A stretch of 64,000 nucleotides of DNA from Pseudidiomarina homiensis (GTDB lineage: Bacteria > Pseudomonadota > Gammaproteobacteria > Enterobacterales > Alteromonadaceae). The notes under the pieces were generated by a model that saw only the letters and a list, made by a program, of their open reading frames with translations, was not told where the DNA came from and did no database searches. A program made the translations under genes and the position numbers. This document shows positions 25,978-35,313 of the stretch, piece by piece (position 1 is the first letter of the stretch; each line of letters opens with the position of its first letter). The stretch lies in NCBI RefSeq assembly GCF_003987225.1, contig NZ_PIPX01000001.1:1054001-1118000 (forward strand), in the 5' to 3' direction.

Positions 25978-27339
25978 CTAGCGTAAATATGGCGACCACG
26001 AAGGCGACTTAACTTCACCTTCACGGGCTGGCAAACGGGCCTTAAAGCGACCGTCTACCGAAACCAACGCCAACACTTGTTGGTTGTTATGAGTAGTACT
26101 GTAAATCACCATACTGCCATTTGGCGCTAGACTTGGTGATTCATCCAACGACGTTTGCGTTAGAATTTGCAGGTTACCACTCGGATAATCTTGCTTAGCA
26201 ATATGATAGTTGCCTTGCGTGCGATTTACCATGACCACTTGTTGGCCATCAGGCGTATAGGTACCGCCGAGATTTTGTTCGCCCTCGAAAGTAAGTCTAC
26301 GCACCTGACCTGAATCTAAATTTACGCTATATAACTGCGGTCTGCCACCCCTTTCTGAGGTGAATACAAGGGATTTCCCGTCAGGTGACCAATTCGGTTC
26401 TGTATCGATAGCGTGATGCCGCGTTACACGGGTTAGACGCTTGCTTGCAACATCCATCGTGTAAAGCTCAGGATTGCCGTCTTTCGACAGTACCATAGCC
26501 AGCGTGCGCCCATCCGGAGACCAAACTGGACTACTATTAATCCCCGAAAATGATGTCATCTTTTCACGCCGAGTGGTGTAGATGTCCTGCACAAAGATTT
26601 CTGGGCGTTTGTTTTCAAAACTCACGTAGGTAAGCTTATTGCCGTCCGGCGACCACGATGGCGACATTAACGGTTCAGGACTACGTAGTAACACCTTTTC
26701 GTTGTAGCCGTCATAATCAGCCACCACCAGCTCATAAGGCTTTTCGCGATTGTGGTTGACCGTAACGTAAGCGATGCGCGTCATAAATGCACCAGGATCG
26801 CCCGTCATCGTTTCATAAAACACATCCGAGATTCGGTGCGCGTACTGACGGAACTGATCACCGTTGATGACGCTGCGACGCGCATCGAGAATATGATCAT
26901 TTGAGCTTACCAGCTCACCGCCACGCAACACGCGTGAGCCACTAGTAATTTGCCCGCGCAATACGTCAATAATTTGAAAAGCGACGGTATAGCGGTCGAC
27001 GGCATAGGGTTCGATGGTCCCCACCAAAACCGCTTCTACCCCTAAGCTCGCCCAACTCGGGTAGTCGATTTCCTCCTCCGAGCTTGGCATTTGTGGCATC
27101 GCATTGGTCGGTATCGGGTTAAATTTACCACTACGCATCAAGTCCGCTGCAATAACTTGTGTCAGCCCCTCAGGCGCTGGGCCGTCACCTAACCACCGAA
27201 ACGGTACGACAGCGATCGGACGCGCACTATCGATACCGTCAGTGATAACGATCTCAAGTGATGCCTTGGCCGGACGATACATTAAGCTCACCACAATTGC
27301 GGTGACTAAAACAAATGCTAGCTTTTTCATCATACTCAT
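25978..27339 (-). CDS. tolB: Tol-Pal system protein TolB
   Basis: TolB is a periplasmic beta-propeller protein that cycles between Pal and TolA. After the signal peptide (cleavage near AKA-SLE) comes an N-terminal domain, then a six-bladed WD40-like propeller with repeated [33 protein letters not shown] and [19 protein letters not shown] modules. It is 453 residues, slightly longer than E. coli TolB because of the extended signal region (MSMMKKLAF). Confidence 0.97.
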   Translation of the reverse strand: MSMMKKLAFVLVTAIVVSLMYRPAKASLEIVITDGIDSARPIAVVPFRWLGDGPAPEGLTQVIAADLMRSGKFNPIPTNAMPQMPSSEEEIDYPSWASLGVEAVLVGTIEPYAVDRYTVAFQIIDVLRGQITSGSRVLRGGELVSSNDHILDARRSVINGDQFRQYAHRISDVFYETMTGDPGAFMTRIAYVTVNHNREKPYELVVADYDGYNEKVLLRSPEPLMSPSWSPDGNKLTYVSFENKRPEIFVQDIYTTRREKMTSFSGINSSPVWSPDGRTLAMVLSKDGNPELYTMDVASKRLTRVTRHHAIDTEPNWSPDGKSLVFTSERGGRPQLYSVNLDSGQVRRLTFEGEQNLGGTYTPDGQQVVMVNRTQGNYHIAKQDYPSGNLQILTQTSLDESPSLAPNGSMVIYSTTHNNQQVLALVSVDGRFKARLPAREGEVKSPSWSPYLR

Positions 27340-27359
27340 GGGCGTTGCTACTTCATTGT

Positions 27360-28283
27360 TTAGTTAAATTCAGGAGCGAAGGTCAAATTGATATCTTTCA
27401 TCTTCGCGAAAACTTCAGGGTCTTCAGATACAGGTAGTGTACCTGCTTTTAGCACCGCATTCTCGGTTGCTTTACAAACTCCTGGGTCACCACTTACGCG
27501 ATTCACTGAAATCACGAAACCACTGGACGCTAAGCGAATGTTTACCACGCACTGCTTACCTTGCATGGACGAGTCAGAAATTAAGTTGCGCTGAATTGTC
27601 GCCTTAATCAAGTTGGTGTATTTACCTAACTCGCTTTGAACTTGCCGTGCCTTCGCCGCCGCTCGCGCCTCACGCTCGCGTTCTAATTCTTCTTGCATCT
27701 GACGCTCACGCTCCGCTCGCGCACGCTCTTCGGCTTCTTTGCGTTTACGCTCTTCTTCACGGCGACGCTCTTCAGCTTCGCGGCGCTTACGTTCTTCTTC
27801 CGCCTTACGTGCTGCCTCTTCTTCAGCTTTGCGGCGCTGCTCGGCTTCTGCCGCCTTGCGTTCAGCTTCACGCTGTTGTTTCAGCGCAGCTTCTTTCTCT
27901 TTAGCCAACCGCTCTCGCTCGGCACGCTGTTGCGCTTCAAGCTCACGTTGACGTTGCTGTTCCGCTTCGCGCTGACGTTTTGCTTGCTCAGCACGACGTT
28001 CGAGTTCGGCAATTTCATCTTTGCGCTGTTGCTCAGCTGCACGAATTTCCTCAAGCTGCTGCTCAACTTTTGCCTTATCGACAGTGGCGGCCTTCACAAT
28101 CTCTTCTTGTGGCACAACCTCTTCCGAGAGCGGCGCGTCAAGCGTTACTTCCATCGCCTCAGGTGTACTTGGTGAGAACTTAAAGCCTGCGACTAAAATA
28201 ATGACCACACCTAAGTGCAGCGCCACCGACAAAAGCAGTGGAACGGTCATTTCCTGCGGCCATGTATACTTACCCTTCTTCAC
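27360..28283 (-). CDS. tolA: Tol-Pal system protein TolA
   Basis: TolA transmits the proton-motive force from TolQR to the outer membrane. It has one N-terminal transmembrane helix ([20 protein letters not shown]) containing the Ser-His pair (SVALH) that contacts TolQR. A long charged helical domain of Ala/Glu/Arg/Lys-rich heptads runs from ~65 to 210. A C-terminal globular domain ([14 protein letters not shown]..., [17 protein letters not shown]) follows. The low-complexity domain explains the many spurious open frames on the opposite strand. It is 307 residues. Confidence 0.95.
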   Translation of the reverse strand: MKKGKYTWPQEMTVPLLLSVALHLGVVIILVAGFKFSPSTPEAMEVTLDAPLSEEVVPQEEIVKAATVDKAKVEQQLEEIRAAEQQRKDEIAELERRAEQAKRQREAEQQRQRELEAQQRAERERLAKEKEAALKQQREAERKAAEAEQRRKAEEEAARKAEEERKRREAEERRREEERKRKEAEERARAERERQMQEELEREREARAAAKARQVQSELGKYTNLIKATIQRNLISDSSMQGKQCVVNIRLASSGFVISVNRVSGDPGVCKATENAVLKAGTLPVSEDPEVFAKMKDINLTFAPEFN

Positions 28284-28294
28284 ATGCGCCTCGC

Positions 28295-28735
28295 TTAACC
28301 GTCGGTGTCTTCAGTCATTAAGCCCACAGATTCAATCCCCAACTGCTGCAATAATGCCATTAATTGAATCACTTGATTGTAGGAAACAGCACCATCGCCA
28401 TTTACCATAAAGCGTGTTTCCGGATCGTTAATCAACTGCGCTTGCACACGTGCTGCCAAAGTTTCCAGCGGCAAAGGCTCATTTGGATCGCCAATATTAT
28501 TGATTGAATTAATAAAATACTGACCATCACGGTTCACAGACACAATCACCGGCGGCTTACTTTCTTTGTCAAGCGGCTCGGCATTGGCGTTAGGCAAATC
28601 AACTTGCACGCCTTGCGTGATCAACGGCGCTGTTACCATAAAAATAATCAGCAACACTAACATCACGTCGATGTAAGGTACGACGTTGATCTCGGAAACT
28701 GGCTTACGCCGTTTTCGATTCGACGTCATCATCAT
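28295..28735 (-). CDS. tolR: Tol-Pal system protein TolR
   Basis: An ExbD/TolR-family inner-membrane protein with a single TM helix carrying the protonatable Asp (VVPYIDVMLVLLIIFMVTAPL) and a periplasmic dimerisation domain ending in a possible amphipathic segment. It has 146 residues. The ATG overlaps the tolQ stop by 4 bp. It forms the TolQRA energising motor. Confidence 0.97.
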   Translation of the reverse strand: MMMTSNRKRRKPVSEINVVPYIDVMLVLLIIFMVTAPLITQGVQVDLPNANAEPLDKESKPPVIVSVNRDGQYFINSINNIGDPNEPLPLETLAARVQAQLINDPETRFMVNGDGAVSYNQVIQLMALLQQLGIESVGLMTEDTDG

Positions 28736-29433
28736 GAGGCATTACTCGCTGCTGCTTTAGGTTGAGCGCTTTGGCGCTGTAAAATCGCCAATAACTCATC
28801 CATAAAGTTCAGGTATTGGTTATCTACTTTTTCAACTCGGTTAGCAAAACGGTTATAGGCAATAACCGCCGGAATCGCCGCAAATAAACCCATGGCTGTT
28901 GCGATCAACGCTTCGGCAATACCCGGAGCAACCATCGCAAGGGTTGCTTGCTGTACCGCGCCCAGACCAATAAAGGCGTTCATAATCCCCCACACCGTGC
29001 CAAACAGACCGACATACGGACTAATCGAACCAATAGTTGCGAGTAAACTGAGGTTGTGCTCGAGGCGATCGACTTCACGCGAGTGCACGACACGCATCGC
29101 ACGGTACGAGGCCTCTAGAACTTGTTGCTGACTTAACGCAGCATTACTACGCAAGCGTGCGAATTCTTTAAAACCTGCATAGAACAATTTTTCCATGCCA
29201 TTTGCGTTTTGCGCGCGCGCGCCAATTTCTTGATAGAGCCGAGCCAAGTCGACGCCAGACCAGAAACGATCTTCAAACGCCGTCGCTTGCTGACTTGCGG
29301 TTTGAATAATTTTCTTCCGTTGAAAGATCATCATCCAACCGAACACCGAAAAAGCAAGCAACATCAGCATGACTAACTGAACTACAAAACTCGCTTCAAG
29401 AATCAACGCAGTGATCGACATTTCAGCTTGCAC
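28732..29433 (-). CDS. tolQ: Tol-Pal system protein TolQ
   Basis: A MotA/TolQ/ExbB proton-channel protein with three TM segments: residues ~12-34, ~138-160 and ~170-192. The conserved blocks are LSLLATIGSISPYVGLFGTVWGIMNAF and GIAEALIATAMGLFAAIPAV. A GTG at 29433 is supported by AGAGG 9 bp upstream and overlaps ybgC by 11 bp; an in-frame ATG at 29421 is the alternative. It is 233 residues. Confidence 0.96.
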   Translation of the reverse strand: MQAEMSITALILEASFVVQLVMLMLLAFSVFGWMMIFQRKKIIQTASQQATAFEDRFWSGVDLARLYQEIGARAQNANGMEKLFYAGFKEFARLRSNAALSQQQVLEASYRAMRVVHSREVDRLEHNLSLLATIGSISPYVGLFGTVWGIMNAFIGLGAVQQATLAMVAPGIAEALIATAMGLFAAIPAVIAYNRFANRVEKVDNQYLNFMDELLAILQRQSAQPKAAASNAS

Positions 29434-29848
29434 GCTTAAGCACCTCTATTATTTCTGTTGGCATCGGTACCGCCCGAACGGCGTTACCGTCTTCCCCTAA
29501 ATTCACACAGGCCGCTTTGACCTGAGCCTGACATAAAACTGTGCCTTGTTGATTTAGCACTTGTTGTGTAAACACGACCGACGCGCGTTTCAACCGTTCG
29601 ACCACAACGGTTACACGCAGTTCATCGTTAAATCGTGCTGGCCGTAATAAATCCATATGGACCTGCCGAACCACAAAACCCAGCCGATGAGCTAACCACG
29701 TATCCTGTTCTATTCCCAACGAGCGTAACCATTCTGTTCTGGCGCGCTCAAGGAATTTGAGATAGTTGGCATAATATACGATACCGCCGGCATCTGTGTC
29801 TTCATAGTACACTCGGATCGGCCACGAAAATGCATTTGCTTCGACCAT
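29423..29848 (-). CDS. ybgC: Acyl-CoA thioesterase YbgC (4-hydroxybenzoyl-CoA thioesterase family)
   Basis: A small hot-dog-fold thioesterase, the first gene of the Tol-Pal operon in many Proteobacteria. RVYYEDTDAGGIVYYANYLKF contains the catalytic Asp (YEDTDAGG) and the Tyr/His-type helix, followed by FLERARTEWLRSLG. It is 141 residues. The promoter must lie in the AT-rich region upstream (29849-30110). A role in phospholipid or acyl-CoA turnover is known for the family. Confidence 0.94.
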   Translation of the reverse strand: MVEANAFSWPIRVYYEDTDAGGIVYYANYLKFLERARTEWLRSLGIEQDTWLAHRLGFVVRQVHMDLLRPARFNDELRVTVVVERLKRASVVFTQQVLNQQGTVLCQAQVKAACVNLGEDGNAVRAVPMPTEIIEVLKRAS

Positions 29849-30090
29849 ACTTGCAAGCTTTCCTCTATTTCAGTGAATGCGCAACCTTGCACCGCTCAAA
29901 GTTTATGTAAATTTTTTGCATGATTAAAAAGTAGCCAGACATTTTTTTATTTAACCGATTTTACCAAAAATCATTATGTTGTTGATTGAATTGATTATTT
30001 TTGGTCTTACCAATTTTAGTGTGTTTATTATTTATTCACACGTTACATCATGCTATTAGTTTTTCTTATGCGAAGCGCAATTTTTCTCGT
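29849..30090. other. AT-rich intergenic region upstream of ybgC
   Basis: About 240 bp without a supportable gene. It is markedly AT-rich compared with its flanks (several T6-T7 and A5 tracts) and presumably holds the tol-pal operon promoter on the minus strand. I cannot single out one convincing -35/-10 pair. Confidence 0.6.
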
Positions 30091-30118
30091 TTGAACAGAT
30101 GTCCGACCTCCGTATAAT
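30091..30118 (+). promoter_or_regulatory. Promoter of the candidate small RNA
   Basis: TTGAAC (30091-30096), a 16-bp spacer and a consensus TATAAT (30113-30118) are followed by GCGC, a GC-rich discriminator as seen at stable-RNA promoters. A Rho-independent terminator lies ~110 bp downstream on the same strand, with no open reading frame between. Confidence 0.6.
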
Positions 30119-30124
30119 GCGCTG

Positions 30125-30233
30125 CATATCAGTTACGAAGAGACCGGTTGTCACTTCTTCCTGTTATTGTTCCCTGGATTTAACTTCCTTGTTGTTCTGT
30201 AGTTTTGGCCCGCTTCCCAGCGGGCTTTTTTTT
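30125..30233 (+). ncRNA. Candidate small RNA, about 110 nt
   Basis: A consensus promoter and a strong terminator bracket ~110 nt with no ORF. The predicted RNA has a possible 5' hairpin (GAAG...CTTC near 30137-30160), then a pyrimidine-rich unstructured stretch with repeated CTTCC and TTGTT motifs. It ends in a 6-bp GC stem plus T8, the shape typical of Hfq-dependent sRNAs. I do not recognise the family. The 5' end is estimated from the -10 box. Flanking genes (ybgC and ruvB) are both on the minus strand, so the transcript is not a leader of either. Confidence 0.5.
30207..30233 (+). terminator. Rho-independent terminator of the candidate small RNA
   Basis: GCCCGC (30208-30213) and GCGGGC (30220-30225) form the stem around TTCCCA, followed by eight T residues. 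It points in the + direction only. Confidence 0.9.
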
Positions 30234-30262
30234 GTGCGTTATTCGTGCGTTCGGCATTACGG

Positions 30263-30350
30263 GTAGCCCGTGGTTCTACCACGGGTCAAACCTGACGTTT
30301 TGACCATTTTCGTTGAATTCAGCATACCCCGTGGTAGAACCACGGGCTAC
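30263..30350. repeat. REP pair (BIME-like) copy 2
   Basis: An 88-bp element with GTAG-headed palindromes at both ends facing each other, and a linker containing CAAACCTGACGTTTTGACC. It is nearly identical to copy 3. Its right-hand GTAG (minus strand) supplies the TAG stop codon of ruvB. Confidence 0.92.
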
Positions 30351-31345
30351 TTATCTAAGCCGAAGTGCGCGTAGGCGTGCGGTGTCGCAATTCGACCACG
30401 CGGCGTACGCTGCAAAAACCCCTGTTGAATCAAATACGGCTCCAATACATCTTCAATAGTATCTTTTTCTTCACCAATCGCCGCCGCAATGTTATCCAAA
30501 CCGACGGGGCCACCCATAAATTTTTCTATGATGGCCAATAACAACTTCCGATCCATATAATCAAAGCCAGCTTCGTCGACATCAACCATTTTCAGAGCGG
30601 CAGAGGCAATCGGCAAATCGATTTTGCCATTGTTGCGTACTTCGGCGAAGTCACGCACACGGCGCAACAAGCGGTTGGCAATACGAGGGGTACCACGAGA
30701 ACGTCGTGCGATCTCGCGCGCCCCGGCGTCGTCTAGATCTAAGTTTAAGTAGCTCGCTGAGCGTTGAATAATCGTCGTAAGTTCGGTCACATTATAAAAT
30801 TCAAGTCGTTGCACGATGCCAAAGCGATCACGCAGCGGCGAAGTTAACGCCCCGGCACGCGTCGTCGCACCTATGAGCGTGAACGGTGGTAAATCGAGCT
30901 TAATTGAACGTGCGGCAGGTCCTTCACCGATCATGATATCTAACTGGTAATCTTCCATCGCTGGATACAAGATCTCTTCAACCACCGGACTTAAGCGGTG
31001 GATCTCGTCAATGAACAGTACATCATGCTCTTCGAGGTTGGTCAGTAACGCCGCTAAATCGCCTGCTTTCTCGAGTACCGGCCCGGAGGTTTGGCGAATA
31101 TTAACGTTTAGCTCGTTAGCAACAATATTTGCCAGCGTCGTCTTGCCCAGTCCTGGCGGACCAAAAATCAGCAAATGATCGAGTGCCTCTTGCCGTTGCC
31201 GAGCCGCTTGAATGAAGATCTCCATCTGTTCGACCACATGCTCTTGCCCAGTATAATCGGCAAGTTTTTTGGGCCGAATTGCACGGTCGATGAGTTCGTC
31301 ATCGCCTTGGGTCTGCGGCTGGTTAATACGGTCCGGTTCAATCAT
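30347..31345 (-). CDS. ruvB: Holliday junction branch migration ATPase RuvB
   Basis: RuvB is the hexameric AAA+ motor that drives branch migration with RuvA. It has Walker [16 protein letters not shown], Walker [12 protein letters not shown], a sensor IGATTRAG and the C-terminal winged helix ending [15 protein letters not shown]. The start [11 protein letters not shown] at 31343-31345 is chosen (332 aa). The frame stays open upstream to 31462 only because it reads through a REP element. The stop codon TAG (30347-30349) lies in the GTAG end of REP copy 2. ruvA is 130 bp upstream, separated by REP copy 3. Confidence 0.96.
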   Translation of the reverse strand: MIEPDRINQPQTQGDDELIDRAIRPKKLADYTGQEHVVEQMEIFIQAARQRQEALDHLLIFGPPGLGKTTLANIVANELNVNIRQTSGPVLEKAGDLAALLTNLEEHDVLFIDEIHRLSPVVEEILYPAMEDYQLDIMIGEGPAARSIKLDLPPFTLIGATTRAGALTSPLRDRFGIVQRLEFYNVTELTTIIQRSASYLNLDLDDAGAREIARRSRGTPRIANRLLRRVRDFAEVRNNGKIDLPIASAALKMVDVDEAGFDYMDRKLLLAIIEKFMGGPVGLDNIAAAIGEEKDTIEDVLEPYLIQQGFLQRTPRGRIATPHAYAHFGLDK

Positions 31346-31381
31346 AAGAGCCTCAAAGGTCGTTATTCGTTTCTCGTACAG

Positions 31382-31469
31382 GTACCCCGTGGTTCTACCA
31401 CGGGTCAAACCTGACGTTTTGACCATTTTCGTTGAATTCGGCATACCCCGTGGTAGAACCACGGGCTAC
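31382..31469. repeat. REP pair (BIME-like) copy 3
   Basis: An 88-bp element in the ruvA-ruvB gap, near-identical to copy 2. The left tetranucleotide is GTAC rather than GTAG. Its right end is 6 bp from the ruvA stop codon. Confidence 0.92.
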
Positions 31470-31475
31470 TTCGCT

Positions 31476-32096
31476 CTACATATTTTTCAATGCGGTGCGG
31501 ATAAGCTCTTCGCTCGACGCACCTTCATTTGTCTTCATCGCTTGTGCGACGGCCTTCTCTGCCTGTGCTGGTTTGTAACCTAACGCCAACAAAGCACCCA
31601 CCGCATCGTCGCGCGGAGAACTTGCCACCAACGTCGACTGTCCATCGCCAAAATCAATAGGTGCTGCGTCAGTTGCAGGTGTCGCGCTGCTCCATTGCTT
31701 CAGCCGATCGCGCATTTCCACCACTAAACGCTCAGCAGTTTTGCGTCCCACTCCAGGCAGCTTAATTAAGCTCGATACGTCATCATGAGTGACAGCTTGA
31801 ACAAACTGATGTGCAGTCATCCCAGACATGATGGTAAGTGCCAACTTCGGTCCAACGCCTTGTGCCTTAATCAGTTGGCGGAACAGTGAGCGCTCGGCAA
31901 AGGTATTAAAGCCATACAGCAATTGCGCGTCTTCACGTACCACAAAGTGCGTGATAACGGTCACCGGTTCACCCACGTCGGGTAACTCGAACAGGCACGT
32001 CATTGGCATTTGCACTTCGTAGCCCACGCCGTGCACGTCGATCATGATCTCGGGTGGCTGTTTGCTAATTAGGGTTCCGGTAAGGCGACCTATCAA
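31476..32096 (-). CDS. ruvA: Holliday junction DNA-binding protein RuvA
   Basis: RuvA is a tetrameric junction-binding protein that loads RuvB. It has an N-terminal OB fold ([20 protein letters not shown]), a helix-hairpin-helix region ([18 protein letters not shown] and [23 protein letters not shown]) and the C-terminal UBA-like domain III ([20 protein letters not shown]) that contacts RuvB. It is 206 residues. The ATG overlaps the ruvC stop by 4 bp. Confidence 0.97.
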   Translation of the reverse strand: MIGRLTGTLISKQPPEIMIDVHGVGYEVQMPMTCLFELPDVGEPVTVITHFVVREDAQLLYGFNTFAERSLFRQLIKAQGVGPKLALTIMSGMTAHQFVQAVTHDDVSSLIKLPGVGRKTAERLVVEMRDRLKQWSSATPATDAAPIDFGDGQSTLVASSPRDDAVGALLALGYKPAQAEKAVAQAMKTNEGASSEELIRTALKNM

Positions 32097-32620
32097 CGTC
32101 CTCTCCTTGTGCTTTTATGGGTTGCCATCAAAATGGCCTGATTTCGGTTGTGCGCGTGGCACATGGCCACCGCTAAAGCATCAGCTGCATCGGCTTGTGG
32201 TCGATGGCTTAACTTTAACATAGCCACCACCATATGCTGTACTTGGGTCTTATCTGCCGCTCCCGTACCTACCACAGCTTGCTTGACCAAGCGCGCGGCA
32301 TATTCGGCCACGGGAAGGTTAGCGCAAGCTGCGGCGACAATTGCCGCGCCACGCGCCTGCCCTAGCTTCAACGCTGAATCGGGATTACGCGCCATAAACA
32401 CTTGCTCAATGGCAAATTCGTCTGGTTGAAACTGCACAATGAGTTCACTCACGCCATCATGAATGACCTTGAGTTTTTCGGCAAGTGACAATGGCTTACG
32501 GGCGGTGCCAGCAGCATTGATGCAGCCACTGGCAATGTAGGAGAGTTGATTCCCTTGCTGACGGATCACGCCATAGCCGGTCATCCGCGAACCTGGGTCG
32601 ATACCCAGAATGATCGCCAT
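32093..32620 (-). CDS. ruvC: Holliday junction resolvase RuvC
   Basis: RuvC is a dimeric endonuclease that resolves Holliday junctions. The catalytic acidic residues sit in [15 protein letters not shown] (Asp7), [20 protein letters not shown] and the C-terminal [15 protein letters not shown]. It has 175 residues with a basic C-terminal tail. It shares one base with the yebC stop, giving a yebC-ruvC-ruvA-ruvB order as in many Proteobacteria. Confidence 0.97.
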   Translation of the reverse strand: MAIILGIDPGSRMTGYGVIRQQGNQLSYIASGCINAAGTARKPLSLAEKLKVIHDGVSELIVQFQPDEFAIEQVFMARNPDSALKLGQARGAAIVAAACANLPVAEYAARLVKQAVVGTGAADKTQVQHMVVAMLKLSHRPQADAADALAVAMCHAHNRNQAILMATHKSTRRGR

Positions 32621-33366
32621 TAGCCAATGCGCTCCAGAATGTCGTCGGCAATATCGGCATTGTGATAGACCTCTTGCACGTCGTCCACCTCTTCCAACGC
32701 GTCAATTAATTTAAGAAATTGTTCGGCGTCTTTTTCATCAAGCTGTGAACGGGTTTCCGGAATAAAGCTCACTTCCGCATGAGTCGCGGCAAATCCCGCT
32801 TGCTGCAAGCCGTCCTTCACTGTGCCAAATGTATCTGGCGTGGTAAAAACATCAAAACTACCATCTTCATTGGTAACAATGTCTTCCGCCCCAGCTTCGA
32901 GTGCAGCTTCCATCAATGCATCTTCGCCAGTGTCAGGGCCAAAGCTGAGCACGCCACGCTTATTAAATAAATAGGCGACTGAACCATCGGTACCCAGGTT
33001 GCCGTTGTGTTTAGTGAATGCGTAGCGCACTTCCGACACGGTACGGTTACGATTATCGGTCATGGTTTCGACGAAAATGGCCACCCCGCCAGGTCCATAG
33101 CCTTCGTAACTGAGCTCCTCAACGCTATCGCCTTCCAGATCACCACTGCCACGTTTGATCGCAGTATCGATGGTGTCTTTTTTCATATTATTCGACAGAG
33201 CTTTGTCGACGGCTGCGCGTAAGCGCGGGTTGGTGTCAGGGTCGCCACCGCCTTGCCGGGCAGCGACCACAATTTCACGGATAAGACGAGTAAAGATTTT
33301 GCCACGCTTAGCATCTTGCGCAGCTTTGCGATGTTTAATGTTGGCCCATTTGGAATGACCTGCCAT
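32620..33366 (-). CDS. yebC: YebC/PmpR family transcriptional/translational regulator
   Basis: A conserved three-domain protein starting [22 protein letters not shown], the family signature. Members act as DNA-binding regulators or, in recent work, as ribosome-associated factors relieving proline stalling. It has 248 residues, the normal length. It is encoded between aspS (14 bp upstream) and ruvC (1-bp overlap). Confidence 0.96.
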   Translation of the reverse strand: MAGHSKWANIKHRKAAQDAKRGKIFTRLIREIVVAARQGGGDPDTNPRLRAAVDKALSNNMKKDTIDTAIKRGSGDLEGDSVEELSYEGYGPGGVAIFVETMTDNRNRTVSEVRYAFTKHNGNLGTDGSVAYLFNKRGVLSFGPDTGEDALMEAALEAGAEDIVTNEDGSFDVFTTPDTFGTVKDGLQQAGFAATHAEVSFIPETRSQLDEKDAEQFLKLIDALEEVDDVQEVYHNADIADDILERIG

Positions 33367-33380
33367 TGTGTCGCTCCTCG

Positions 33381-35159
33381 TTAATCGTTGTCGTTGGCTT
33401 CCTCAGCTACCTTAACGGCTACGCCCAACTCCTGCAATGCGTCTGGGTTTGCTAAACCAGGAGCATCAGTCAACACACAAGCTGCCGTGGTGGTTTTCGG
33501 GAAAGCAATCACTTCACGAATCGAGCTGGCGCCCACCATCAACATGACTAAGCGATCAAGACCGAAGGCTAAGCCGGCGTGCGGCGGTGTACCGTATTTC
33601 AGAGCTTCGAGTAAGAAGCCAAATTTTTCTTGTGCTTCGTCTTTCTCAATGCCCAAGATTTCAAATACCGCTTGCTGCATCGCATTGTCGTGGATACGTA
33701 CCGAACCACCGCCAACTTCAACGCCATTCAGCACCATGTCATAGGCATTCGACAAGGTCTGCGCTGGATTGGCTTTGAGTTCCTCTGGCGTTACGCCTAC
33801 CGGAGCGGTAAACGGGTGATGGATGGCGTGTAATTCACCGTCATGCTCTTCAAACATAGGGAAGTCAACCACCCATAACGGACGCCATTCATCGCTGACG
33901 AAACCGTGCTCTTCGCCGACTTTCAAACGCAACGCACCCATGGCTTCAGCGACCACGGTCGCATTGTCTGCGCCAAAGAAGATAATATCGCCATCGGCAG
34001 CTTCGGTGCGCTCAAGGATGCCCTGCAAAGCGTCATCTGGAATGAATTTCAACACGGGCGACTGAATACCGTCGCGGCCCGCTGCGAGATCATTCACTTT
34101 CAACCACGCCAGACCTTTAGCGCCGTAAATACCGACAAAGTTGGTGTACTCGTCAATGTTTTTACGTGAAATATCACCTGCTTTACCCGGTACTTTCAAC
34201 GCCGCAACACGTCCTTTCGGGTCATTCGCCGGACCAGCAAAAACTTTGAATTCGACGTCTTTTAACAAGTCAGCCACGTCAACCAATTCTAGCGGGTTGC
34301 GCAAATCAGGCTTATCACTACCAAAGCGACGCATCGCTTCGTGCCAGCTCATTTGTGGGAAATCACCCAAGTCGATGTTTAACAGCTCATTAAACAGCTT
34401 ACGCACCATCTGTTCAGTCACCGCCATCACTTGGTCGGCGGTCATGAACGAGGTTTCAATATCAATTTGGGTAAATTCTGGCTGGCGATCGGCACGTAAA
34501 TCTTCGTCACGGAAGCATTTGACGATTTGATAATAACGATCGAAGCCCGACATCATCAGCAACTGCTTAAACAACTGCGGCGATTGCGGCAAGGCAAAGA
34601 ACTTGCCTTTATGCGTGCGACTTGGCACCAAGTAGTCACGTGCACCTTCAGGGGTGGCGCGCGTCAACATTGGCGTTTCGATATCTAAAAAGCCAGCGTC
34701 ATCCATAAAACGACGCACCGCACTAGTTACCCGCGCACGGAACTGCAAGTTGTGGTTCATATTTGGGCGGCGCAAATCGAGATAGCGGAAACGCAAACGC
34801 GCTTCTTCGCTCACGTGCTGGTTAAAGTCAATCGGCAGTGGCTCTGAACGACTCAAAATCTCGAGCTCATCGGCCATGACTTCAACTGTGCCGGTCGCCA
34901 TGTTGGCGTTGACTTGGCTTTCAGGGCGAGCGCGCACGGTACCTTTTAACCGTATGCAGAATTCCTGGCGCAGCTTATTGGCGTTTTCAAACAGCGCCGC
35001 TTGATCCGGATCGAATACCACCTGCACCAAACCGGTACGGTCACGCATATCGATGAAAATCAGACCACCGAGGTCACGACGTTTATTAACCCATCCACAA
35101 AGGGTTACCTGTTGATCAACAAGACTCTTTTCGAGCTGTCCGCAATAATGGCTACGCAT
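33381..35159 (-). CDS. aspS: Aspartyl-tRNA synthetase (bacterial type)
   Basis: A class II synthetase charging tRNA-Asp. It has the N-terminal OB fold anticodon domain ([40 protein letters not shown]). The catalytic core has motif 2 ([21 protein letters not shown]) and motif 3 ([15 protein letters not shown]). A GAD insertion domain lies at ~300-420, as in all bacterial-type enzymes. It is 592 residues. It is divergent from cmoA across ~150 bp that must carry both promoters. Confidence 0.98.
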   Translation of the reverse strand: MRSHYCGQLEKSLVDQQVTLCGWVNKRRDLGGLIFIDMRDRTGLVQVVFDPDQAALFENANKLRQEFCIRLKGTVRARPESQVNANMATGTVEVMADELEILSRSEPLPIDFNQHVSEEARLRFRYLDLRRPNMNHNLQFRARVTSAVRRFMDDAGFLDIETPMLTRATPEGARDYLVPSRTHKGKFFALPQSPQLFKQLLMMSGFDRYYQIVKCFRDEDLRADRQPEFTQIDIETSFMTADQVMAVTEQMVRKLFNELLNIDLGDFPQMSWHEAMRRFGSDKPDLRNPLELVDVADLLKDVEFKVFAGPANDPKGRVAALKVPGKAGDISRKNIDEYTNFVGIYGAKGLAWLKVNDLAAGRDGIQSPVLKFIPDDALQGILERTEAADGDIIFFGADNATVVAEAMGALRLKVGEEHGFVSDEWRPLWVVDFPMFEEHDGELHAIHHPFTAPVGVTPEELKANPAQTLSNAYDMVLNGVEVGGGSVRIHDNAMQQAVFEILGIEKDEAQEKFGFLLEALKYGTPPHAGLAFGLDRLVMLMVGASSIREVIAFPKTTTAACVLTDAPGLANPDALQELGVAVKVAEEANDND

Positions 35160-35313
35160 GGGAGCTTCCCTACCACAAGTTAGAATTTACAAAGCGCCAC
35201 ATTATAACGGACTCACAGCAATTGTCAGTAGCGCGGGCCGAATAAAAACCTCAAGTTTTAGCCCCCAGTGCGTTAAACTATAACCATTCAATTGAATTCA
35301 TGGTGTTGAAAAC

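Noticed and set aside
27693-28175. Open frames of 60-160 residues on the plus strand opposite tolA
   Set aside because: They are shadows of the charged low-complexity helix of TolA, rich in Leu/Phe/Cys or Arg/Ser as expected from antisense of Glu/Lys/Arg codons.
31346-31462. N-terminal extension of RuvB by 39 residues
   Set aside because: The frame is open only because it reads through REP copy 3. The peptide resembles other REP-encoded frames (for example around 17188-17290), and the known RuvB start is MIEPDR.
34141-34530. 129-residue plus-strand frame inside aspS
   Set aside because: Shadow frame in a clearly coding, conserved synthetase gene.
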